From Pseudooceanicola sp050897975 (lineage in GTDB: Bacteria; Pseudomonadota; Alphaproteobacteria; Rhodobacterales; Rhodobacteraceae), in contig NZ_JBPAXY010000003.1 in assembly GCF_050897975.1 (NCBI RefSeq), forward strand, positions 496,001 to 560,000: a stretch of DNA of 64,000 bases. Direction: 5' to 3'. Of the stretch, positions 1 through 6,135 are shown piece by piece; position 1 is the stretch's first letter, and each line of letters opens with the position of its first letter. A program made the position numbers and the translations under genes. The notes beneath the pieces are model-generated. The model was not told the origin of the DNA and did no database searches. It worked only from the letters and a program-made list of their open reading frames with translations.

Positions 1-215
1 ATCAGGCCGCGCGCCACCTCGTCGACAGCCTCGCGCAGCTGCGCATAGGTCCATGTGGCGCCGCCAGCCCCGGCCTCCTCGTCGATGGTCACTGCCGGAC
101 GTGCGCCAAAGGTCGCCGCCTGACAGTCCAGCATGTCCCCCAGGGTCACGTCCAGAATCTCCGGCCCGCTGTCATCGGGGCGCCACCAGGCGTAGCTTTG
201 CATCTCGGTCGTCAT
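1..215 (-). CDS. Acyl-CoA synthetase (AMP-forming), N-terminal part, cut by the window edge
   Basis: About 71 N-terminal residues are present, starting MTTEMQSYAWWRPDD and running through a stretch that includes ATFGARPAVTIDEE and TWTYAQLREAVDEVARGL. This pattern (an inactive-looking head, 'xxRPAVxxDExxxTWTYAQL') is typical of the start of AMP-forming fatty-acid/aromatic acyl-CoA ligases, which activate carboxylic acids with ATP and CoA. The ATG is preceded by a strong Shine-Dalgarno sequence (AGGAGGAGAC). The adenylation core lies outside the window, so substrate is unknown. It is divergent from the MarR regulator at 337, which probably controls it. Confidence 0.7.
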   Translation of the reverse strand, partial: MTTEMQSYAWWRPDDSGPEILDVTLGDMLDCQAATFGARPAVTIDEEAGAGGATWTYAQLREAVDEVARGL

Positions 216-287
216 TGTCTGTCTCCTCCTCCGCGCCCCGCCTCCCCCAGCGGTCAGGTCGCTGGACAGGTCGCAAAAGGGATGCTA

Positions 288-300
288 TCGAATAGTTCGA
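288..300. promoter_or_regulatory. Inverted repeat, candidate MarR operator
   Basis: A perfect 5-3-5 inverted repeat, TCGAA-TAG-TTCGA, lies in the 121-base divergent spacer between the acyl-CoA ligase and the MarR gene. A partial second copy (CATCGAACAATC) follows at about 312-325. MarR proteins usually bind such short palindromes in the spacer they share with their target. The role is inferred from position only. Confidence 0.4.
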
Positions 301-336
301 CATCAATCAATCTGACATCGAACAATCAAGCAGACC

Positions 337-834
337 ATGAGCGACAACCTCGACACCCGGGCCGCAGGCCCTGCCACGGAAGGCCCTGACGGGCTGCTGC
401 CCCTGGGGGAGGACCTTCAGCATTCTCTCAACTTCCAGATCCGCATGGCGCAGATCCTGTCCTATCGGCAGTTCGAGAAGAAACAGCCGGGCTACGGGGG
501 CGCCGCGCGGTTCCTTGGCCTGCTGTCGATCATCAAGAACAACCCCGGAGCCCCGCAGCACCGCCTGGCAGAGGCCGTGGGCCTGCAACGGTCCAGCCTG
601 GTGCCGATTCTCGACCGCATGGAAAACGAGGGGATCGTGGAACGCCGCGACGTCGAGGGGGACCGCCGCGCCAAGGCCGTCTTCCTGACGGAAAAGGGCG
701 GCCAGGTCGTCGCCGAGCTTAACGACTCTGCGATGCAGATGGAACGCTACATGACCGCAGGGCTCAGCCCCGAGCAGATCCGGATCATGATCGAGGGGCT
801 GGCCCAGATCGTGGAGAACCTGCGCAAGCTCTGA
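337..834 (+). CDS. MarR family transcriptional regulator
   Basis: 165 residues, the usual length for MarR. The winged-helix core spans about residues 58-120, with the recognition helix in HRLAEAVGLQRSSLVPILDRME and the wing in ERRDVEGDRRAKAVFLTEKG. The C-terminal helix (SPEQIRIMIEGLAQIVENL) is the dimerisation part. MarR dimers commonly repress catabolic genes and release DNA when a phenolic compound or acyl-CoA binds. The gene is divergent from an acyl-CoA ligase and is followed 85 bases later by a TRAP transporter, so it probably controls uptake and CoA activation of one organic acid. The ligand cannot be read from the sequence. Confidence 0.85.
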   Translation: MSDNLDTRAAGPATEGPDGLLPLGEDLQHSLNFQIRMAQILSYRQFEKKQPGYGGAARFLGLLSIIKNNPGAPQHRLAEAVGLQRSSLVPILDRMENEGIVERRDVEGDRRAKAVFLTEKGGQVVAELNDSAMQMERYMTAGLSPEQIRIMIEGLAQIVENLRKL

Positions 835-918
835 CGAAAGATACCGATCCGCGTGGAGGAGACGCGGGCCGGATGACAGGTGCCGCCCCGACGCGGCGCA
901 TACTTTAGGGAGGACTAC

Positions 919-1947
919 ATGAAGAAGACTTTGCTCGCCGCGGTCGCGACCACGGCCCTGACCGCCCCGCTCGGCGCCTCGGCGCAGGAGGTCTCGCTGG
1001 CCTTCTCGCACTGGCTGCCGCCGGTGCACTCGCTGCAATCGACCGGGTTCGAGCCCTGGATCGAGTCGATTTCCGAGGCCTCGGAAGGCCGGATCGGCAT
1101 CGACATCTACCCCGCGCAACAGCTGGGCGCCGCGCCCGACCACTACGATATGGCGCGCGACGGGATCGCCGATATCACCTTCATCAACCCCGGTTACCAG
1201 GCGGGCCGCTTCCCCGTCATCGCGGCGGCGGAACTGCCCTTCCTGGTGTCCAACGCGACCACGGCCAGCAAGGCGTTGCACGAATGGTACATGGACTATG
1301 CCGAGCAGGAGATGCCCGACGTGAAGGTCTGCCTGGTGCACCTGCACGACCCGGGGATGCTGCACGGCACCGCCGGCCCGCTGGTGGCACCGTCGGACCT
1401 TGAGGGCAAGAACGTGCGCCCACCCCAGGCCACCATCGCCAAGATGATCGCGACCGCCGGCGGTAGCACCGTGCAGGTCCCGGTGCCCGAGATGCGTGAA
1501 ATCCTGTCCTCCGGTGCCGTCGACATCACCGCGTCGCCCTGGAACTCGCTGATCCTGTTTGGCGTGGACGACGTGGTTACCCATCACCTTGACGTGCCGC
1601 TTTACTCGGTGGCCTTCGTCTATGCGATCAACAAGGGCGTCTACCAGGGGCTGTCGGATGAGAACCGCGCGGTGATCGACGACCATTGCACCCCCGAGTG
1701 GTCGCAGAAGATCGCCACCGGCTGGGCCGAGGTCGAGGCAGGCAGCCGGGCCGATTTCGAAGGGCGCGAGGGCCATACCTTCTACACGCCTGACGACGCG
1801 CAGATGGCCGACTGGATGGCGCTGTCCGGCACGATCCGGGCCGCCTGGACCGAGGATGCCACAGCCGCCGGGCTGGAAGATCCGCAGGCCGCCCTGCAAG
1901 AGCTGGTGGATGGCCTGACCGAGGTCGGCGGCGCCTTCGGACAGTGA
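919..1947 (+). CDS. dctP: TRAP transporter substrate-binding protein (DctP family)
   Basis: 342 residues with a Sec signal peptide (MKKTLLAAVATTALTAPLGASAQ) cleaved near residue 23. The mature part begins with VSLAFSHWLPPVHSLQ, a typical start for DctP-family periplasmic binding proteins, and keeps the family features around GADxYDMARDGIADITFINPGY and EMREILSSGAVDI. It delivers an organic acid to the membrane subunits encoded next. The ATG at 919 is chosen because it is preceded by AGGGAGGA and starts the signal peptide; an upstream in-frame start at 880 would add 13 polar residues. First gene of dctP-dctQ-dctM. Confidence 0.9.
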   Translation: MKKTLLAAVATTALTAPLGASAQEVSLAFSHWLPPVHSLQSTGFEPWIESISEASEGRIGIDIYPAQQLGAAPDHYDMARDGIADITFINPGYQAGRFPVIAAAELPFLVSNATTASKALHEWYMDYAEQEMPDVKVCLVHLHDPGMLHGTAGPLVAPSDLEGKNVRPPQATIAKMIATAGGSTVQVPVPEMREILSSGAVDITASPWNSLILFGVDDVVTHHLDVPLYSVAFVYAINKGVYQGLSDENRAVIDDHCTPEWSQKIATGWAEVEAGSRADFEGREGHTFYTPDDAQMADWMALSGTIRAAWTEDATAAGLEDPQAALQELVDGLTEVGGAFGQ

Positions 1948-2017
1948 CCCCCTGCCCCGGCTCGCCCTGTGGCGGGTCGGGGCCCTTCCCCTTCCTCTCG
2001 ACGAACCGGAGGTCGCC

Positions 2018-2542
2018 TTGCGCGCCATCAATCTGTTCATTCGCGGGATCGAGGTCGTGGCGGCCCTCCTGCTGGGGGCGGTCATGCTGCTGGTCGTCGC
2101 CTCGACCCTCAGTCGCTATGCCTTCTCGGCGCCCATCCCCGACAGTTTCGACATCGCCCGCCTGCTGGTCGGCGCCTGCCTTTTCTGGGGCTTCGCCGTG
2201 GTCGGCTTTCGCGGCGGCCACATCCAGGTGGACCTGCTGGTCGATGCCACCGGCCCGCGCCTGCGCCGGATGATCAACAGCTTCGCCTGGGCCGTGCTGC
2301 TGCTCTTCGCCGGGCTGCTGGTCTGGAAGGTCTACGGGTCCACCTTGTCGGCGATGCGGTCGAACCAGCTAACCTATGACCTGCGGCTGCCCGTCTGGCC
2401 CTTCTATGGGCTGATCTGGCTGGGCATGTTGGCAAGCCTCTTCACCATCGCGATCAAGCTCTGGCGGATTGTCAGCGGACGCGATCACCTGACCTCTGCC
2501 GACGCGCAGGAGATCGAGGACGTGGCCAATGACTCTCGCTGA
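2018..2542 (+). CDS. dctQ: TRAP transporter small permease (DctQ family)
   Basis: 174 residues with four predicted membrane helices, the standard DctQ topology: about residues 10-32, 47-66, 85-108 and 126-147. The conserved segment FDIARLLVGACLFWGFAVVGFRGGHIQVDL matches the family. It starts at a TTG (2018) placed just after CCGGAGG; no good ATG is nearby. DctQ docks the large permease and links it to the binding protein in this Na+/H+-driven uptake system. The 3' end overlaps dctM by 14 bases, so translation is likely coupled. Confidence 0.88.
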   Translation: MRAINLFIRGIEVVAALLLGAVMLLVVASTLSRYAFSAPIPDSFDIARLLVGACLFWGFAVVGFRGGHIQVDLLVDATGPRLRRMINSFAWAVLLLFAGLLVWKVYGSTLSAMRSNQLTYDLRLPVWPFYGLIWLGMLASLFTIAIKLWRIVSGRDHLTSADAQEIEDVANDSR

Positions 2543-3821
2543 CCTGACCGCCATCGGCGGCTTTGTCGCCCTCTTCGCCCTGCTGCTGGTCCGCGTGCCC
2601 ATCGGTGTTGCCCTGGGCCTTGTGGGGCTCGGTGGCTTCGCGATGATCCGCGGACTCGGGCCCGCGCTGAACCTTCTGGCCAGCGCGCCCGTCCGCACCG
2701 TGACCGACTTCAACCTGACCCTGGTGCCCTTCTTCATCCTGATGGGGATCCTGGCCACCAACTCAGGGATGAGCCGCGAGATGTTCCGCGCCGCCAACGC
2801 CTGGTTCGGCCAGTTCCGGGGCGGCCTGGCGCTTTCGACCGTGGCGGCCTGCGGCGGCTTCTCGGCGATTTGCGGCAGCTCGGTCGCCACGGCGGCGACA
2901 ATGACCAAGGTCGCCCTGCCCGAGATGCGTCGTCATGGCTACCGCGAGGACGTGGCCACAGGCGTGATCGCCGCCGGCGGCACGCTCGGCTCTATGATCC
3001 CGCCCTCGGTGATCCTGGTGATTTATGCCTACATCACCGAGAATGACGTGGGCCAGCTGTTCATCGCGGGCGTCATCCCGGGCCTGCTGGCGGTCCTGCT
3101 CTACATGGGCACGATCCTGACAATGCACCGCCGCGGCCTGCCCGCCGGCACCCCCTTCGACTGGCGCGAGGCGCTGGCCGCCCTGGCCCCGATCTGGGCG
3201 GTGACGCTACTTTTCATCGCCGTCATCGGTGTGATCTACACCGGCATCGCCACGCCGACCGAGGCCGCTGCCGTCGGCGCCTTCGTCACGCTCGCTATCG
3301 GCGTTGTCCGGGGCCGTCTCAGCTTCCGCACCATCCTCGACAGCCTGATCGAGGCGCTTCGCACCTCGGTCTCGGTCTACACCGTGCTAATCGGTGCCGT
3401 GCTCTTCGGCTATTTCCTGGCCATTACCCGCGCGCCGCAAAAGCTGACCGACTGGCTCGTGGGCCTCGATTTCTCGGCCTATGGCACCCTGGGGCTGATC
3501 CTGCTGGCCTTCATCCTGGCAGGCTGCATCCTGGACACCATGGCGATGATCCTGCTGCTGGTGCCCATCGTCTACCCGGTGGTGATCTCGCTCGGCTTCG
3601 ATCCGATCTGGTTCGGGATCATCGTGGTCATGGTGGCGGAACTGGGGATGATCTCGCCCCCCGTCGGCATCAACGTCTTTGTCATCAATACGATTGCCCG
3701 GGACGTGAAGCTGACGACGATCTTCCGGGGCGTGATCCCCTTCATCTTCACCGACCTGTTGCGTCTGGTGCTGCTGATCGCCTTCCCAGCCCTGGTACTC
3801 TGGTTGCCCAGCACCATGTAA
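2529..3821 (+). CDS. dctM: TRAP transporter large permease (DctM family)
   Basis: 430 residues, the usual DctM length, with about 12 hydrophobic helices. Family signatures are present: FFILMGILATNSGMSREMF, GGFSAICGSSVATAATM, GGTLGSMIPPSVILVIYAYIT and ELGMISPPVGINVFVIN. It forms the transport channel that uses the ion gradient to import the acid captured by DctP. It overlaps dctQ and is followed directly by a strong hairpin, so the transporter is its own transcription unit, possibly with the MarR gene as first member. Confidence 0.93.
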   Translation: MTLADLTAIGGFVALFALLLVRVPIGVALGLVGLGGFAMIRGLGPALNLLASAPVRTVTDFNLTLVPFFILMGILATNSGMSREMFRAANAWFGQFRGGLALSTVAACGGFSAICGSSVATAATMTKVALPEMRRHGYREDVATGVIAAGGTLGSMIPPSVILVIYAYITENDVGQLFIAGVIPGLLAVLLYMGTILTMHRRGLPAGTPFDWREALAALAPIWAVTLLFIAVIGVIYTGIATPTEAAAVGAFVTLAIGVVRGRLSFRTILDSLIEALRTSVSVYTVLIGAVLFGYFLAITRAPQKLTDWLVGLDFSAYGTLGLILLAFILAGCILDTMAMILLLVPIVYPVVISLGFDPIWFGIIVVMVAELGMISPPVGINVFVINTIARDVKLTTIFRGVIPFIFTDLLRLVLLIAFPALVLWLPSTM

Positions 3822-3826
3822 CACCT

Positions 3827-3857
3827 GCCGACCGCGCTATCAGGTAGCGCGGTCGGC
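3827..3857 (+). terminator. Terminator-like hairpin after dctM
   Basis: A perfect 13-bp stem (GCCGACCGCGCTA paired with its complement) around a 5-base loop starts 6 bases after the dctM stop. There is no long T run, but stem strength and position fit transcription termination of the TRAP operon. Confidence 0.7.
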
Positions 3858-4117
3858 GCTACAGCCTGCCGTTAGCTGACGCACCCGCTCTCATCAGCTG
3901 TCGAGTGTCCAAGCTCATCGCTTCGGGTGGACTTTCTTCTCCAATCAGGCGCGCACGAATGGTCCCATTCGCCCACCGGTGAGGAGCATTTTGCCCTGAT
4001 TTTCAGATACCCGCCGGGTGACGTTGGCGAGTGCCCACAGCCAGCCCATGGCGAAATCAACGCGAGGTGCGGCTAAGGTCGGCTTCGAGCCGTACTTACC
4101 ACTCTTCTGCGACGCGA
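3858..4117. other. Intergenic region without a supported gene
   Basis: The 260 bases between the TRAP terminator and the end of the TetR gene look less GC-rich than the surroundings. A 62-codon open frame exists on the minus strand but has no ribosome-binding site and no recognisable domain. The segment marks the start of the accessory-looking stretch. Confidence 0.4.
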
Positions 4118-4714
4118 CTAATGACCGGAACCGAGGTTTCTGAGACGTTCGGCGACTAGCTGGTGCGCAGCTTCCCCCGCCGCTTCAGCATAGGCTGGAT
4201 CTCGATGCGTCAACATCGCAGAAAAAGCACCGTCCATAAGTAAAGCCGTATGTCTGGCGACAGCCCCAGCTTCTCCAATTCCAGCCTCTGCAAACTGGTC
4301 TGATAGCCATCTCTCGAATTTCTTCTTGTGGGCAGCGCCGACTGCCACGGCTGGATGCCCGGGCATATTTGCCAGCTCTGCCACCGTTCGCAGGAAGCCA
4401 CAGCCCTTCCATTCAGGATGCCGGGCACTATCAGCAACTCGGTAGAAGATCGCAAAAGTCTTGTCCGCGACGGTCCCTTCAGCTTCTTCGAACCAGCGTT
4501 GAAACGCAGCCAGATTCGGTTGGTCGCGTGAGACAAGGTAGGCCTCGATCAGATCATCCTTGCTCTTGAAGTGATAGTAGAGCGTCCGCTTCGTAAGCCC
4601 TGCTTTCTCGGCAATGGCGTCAACGCTGACCGCTCGGATGCCTTCGCCATAAAAGAGCCTGTTGGCGGCATCGAGAAGCCTGTCACGAGTAGATTGTGGG
4701 GACTGCTTCGCCAT
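4118..4714 (-). CDS. TetR family transcriptional regulator
   Basis: 198 residues. The N-terminal TetR helix-turn-helix (about residues 8-55) is clear: TRDRLLDAANRLFYGEGIRAVSVDAIAEKAGLTKRTLYYHFKSKDDLIEAYL shows every family hallmark. The C-terminal half is the variable ligand-binding domain. It is divergent from an enoyl-CoA hydratase gene with which it shares a 74-base spacer holding an imperfect 22-bp palindrome at its own start codon, so it probably represses both genes. Codon use and base composition look less GC-rich than the flanking core genes, which suggests transfer. Confidence 0.9.
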   Translation of the reverse strand: MAKQSPQSTRDRLLDAANRLFYGEGIRAVSVDAIAEKAGLTKRTLYYHFKSKDDLIEAYLVSRDQPNLAAFQRWFEEAEGTVADKTFAIFYRVADSARHPEWKGCGFLRTVAELANMPGHPAVAVGAAHKKKFERWLSDQFAEAGIGEAGAVARHTALLMDGAFSAMLTHRDPAYAEAAGEAAHQLVAERLRNLGSGH

Positions 4715-4736
4715 GTATACTACCTAGTCAATGTAC
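4694..4736 (+). promoter_or_regulatory. Promoter of the enoyl-CoA hydratase gene with overlapping TetR-type operator
   Basis: A -35 TTGTGG (4694-4699), a 16-base spacer and a -10 TATACT (4716-4721) face the hydratase gene. An imperfect 22-bp palindrome centred on CTAG covers 4715-4736 (14 of 22 positions symmetric), overlapping the -10 and abutting the TetR start codon. This geometry fits repression in both directions. Operator assignment is inference. Confidence 0.5.
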
Positions 4737-4788
4737 AACAAAATGCTATGCAAGCAGGCTCCTGTCAACAAAGCGGCGGAGTGCAAAA

Positions 4789-5580
4789 ATGACAGAAACA
4801 GTTTTGATGAAAAGAGAAGGCCCGATTGCCGTTCTCATCCTCAACCGGCCCGAGAAACTCAACGCGCTGAACTACGCGACGAACGATCGGCTGATGGAAC
4901 GCTTGGATGAAATCGAGGACGACAACAGCCTTCGAGCAGTCGTGCTGACAGGTGCGGGCGACCGTGCGTTCTCGGCCGGGGGCGACATCCATGAGTTCGC
5001 CCAGAGCGTGAAGGCCGGTCCAGACATCGCCGTCAAGGAGTTCGTGCGCAGAGGTCAGCGCATGACGCGGCGATTGGAATCTTTTACCAAACCCATCATC
5101 GCTGCAGTGAATGGCCTTGCCTTTGGTGGCGGATGTGAAATCACCGAGGCGGTTCATCTCGCCGTGGCGTCTAACATGGCGACCTTTTCGAAGCCCGAGA
5201 TCAACATCGGCATCCCACCGACCTTCGGCGGCACCCAGCGTTTGCCGCGACTTGCGGGGCGCAAGCGCGCCTTGGAGCTCCTGTTGACAGGGGATGTGTT
5301 CAGTCCGGAACGCGCCTATGAACTGGGCCTCGTGAACAAAGTTGTCCCTCACGACGATCTCATGCCTGCTGCCTTCAACCTTGCAGAACGCATATTGCGG
5401 CATTCGCCGGTTGCAGCGGCGCGGATAATCACGGCAGTGACGCGGGGCTTGAATGCGACAATCACGGAAGGGCTTGAAATCGAGAGTGAGCAGTTCGGAC
5501 GGATGGCAGCGACGCAGGATATCCACGAGGGATTGTCTGCCTGGATGGACCGGCGTAGGCCGTCCTACTCAGGTCTCTGA
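4789..5580 (+). CDS. Enoyl-CoA hydratase/isomerase (crotonase family)
   Basis: 263 residues, standard crotonase length. It has the family start IAVLILNRPEKLNALN, the oxyanion-hole segments AFSAGGDIHEF and AFGGGCEITEAVHLAVAS, and PEINIGIPPTFGGTQRLPRL. Both glutamates expected of a true hydratase (in GGCE and in PEI) are present, so it is probably active in hydrating a 2-enoyl-CoA. The start at 4789 follows GGAG by a good distance; the longer upstream frame reaches into the TetR gene. It stands alone beside its TetR regulator rather than in a full beta-oxidation operon, so the substrate is open. Confidence 0.9.
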   Translation: MTETVLMKREGPIAVLILNRPEKLNALNYATNDRLMERLDEIEDDNSLRAVVLTGAGDRAFSAGGDIHEFAQSVKAGPDIAVKEFVRRGQRMTRRLESFTKPIIAAVNGLAFGGGCEITEAVHLAVASNMATFSKPEINIGIPPTFGGTQRLPRLAGRKRALELLLTGDVFSPERAYELGLVNKVVPHDDLMPAAFNLAERILRHSPVAAARIITAVTRGLNATITEGLEIESEQFGRMAATQDIHEGLSAWMDRRRPSYSGL

Positions 5581-5750
5581 CGGCATCACCTGCGATCAAT
5601 TAGCTGTCGATCAGAAGCAGCGTCGATTTCGAAGCGGACATTGAGCCTCCTAATTCGAACGGCAGGAAATCCCACACAGCAGTCCTTGCTGCCAGGCGCA
5701 GCAAAGGTTCGATGGCAGCCCTTCCGGGGCATTCGCGCAAGGGGCGGTGA

Positions 5751-5880
5751 CGGCAAAGCAGAATCTTTATCAATCGCCGTGGTCCGCGCTGGCATGATGC
5801 GCCGAAAGAGTATGGGCCCCACTTGGCCCCGTACAAGCGTTGGAAGCACTGGCGCAACAGCGCCATCTTCGCCTTGAAAT
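5751..5880 (+). pseudogene. IS5-family transposase fragment
   Basis: This plus-strand frame, opening after a TGA at 5748, reads RIFINRRGPRWHDAPKEYGP and then HLAPYKRWKHWRNSAIFAL. That is the N-terminal part of IS5-family transposases (usual form: IIFINRNGLRWRDAPxEYGPHKTLYNRWKRW). No start codon, DDE residues or terminal repeats are visible on either side, so it is a relic. Both flanks (5581-5750 and 5881-6080) hold no recognisable gene. Confidence 0.65.
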
Positions 5881-6087
5881 CAGCTGCGCGCTGTTTGCGT
5901 GCCGACAACTTTGACCTGCGTCTCGGCGAAGATGAGCAGATTGCAGATCGTCGCTTATGCCAGTGTCAGAATTTCAGGGGGCCGCTCATGAACCAGGGGC
6001 CTGGCAAACGCGAGAGAGTTCGCGGCCCAGTCCACGCGGCTCAACAGTTCTCAACGACCAGCGCTGTCTTCACACGCACCAGAACAA

Positions 6088-6113
6088 AAGGGCCGAGCTT
6101 TCGCCCGGCCCTT
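6088..6113 (-). terminator. Rho-independent terminator of the autotransporter gene
   Basis: Read on the minus strand, an 11-bp stem (AAGGGCCGGGC, one G-T wobble) with a GAAA loop is followed by TTTTGTT. It starts 22 bases after the autotransporter stop codon. Confidence 0.8.
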
Positions 6114-6135
6114 CGCATCTGTCTTTTCTGCTGGC

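Noticed and set aside
3872..4060. 62-codon minus-strand frame between dctM and the TetR gene
   Set aside because: No ribosome-binding site, no domain, and odd composition; it may be part of a recurrent intergenic sequence but cannot be supported as a gene.
5600..5908. 102-codon minus-strand frame whose start resembles an IS3 OrfA (ARKQRAADFKAKMAL)
   Set aside because: The opposite strand gives a much better and longer match to an IS5 transposase over the same bases, so this frame is its shadow.
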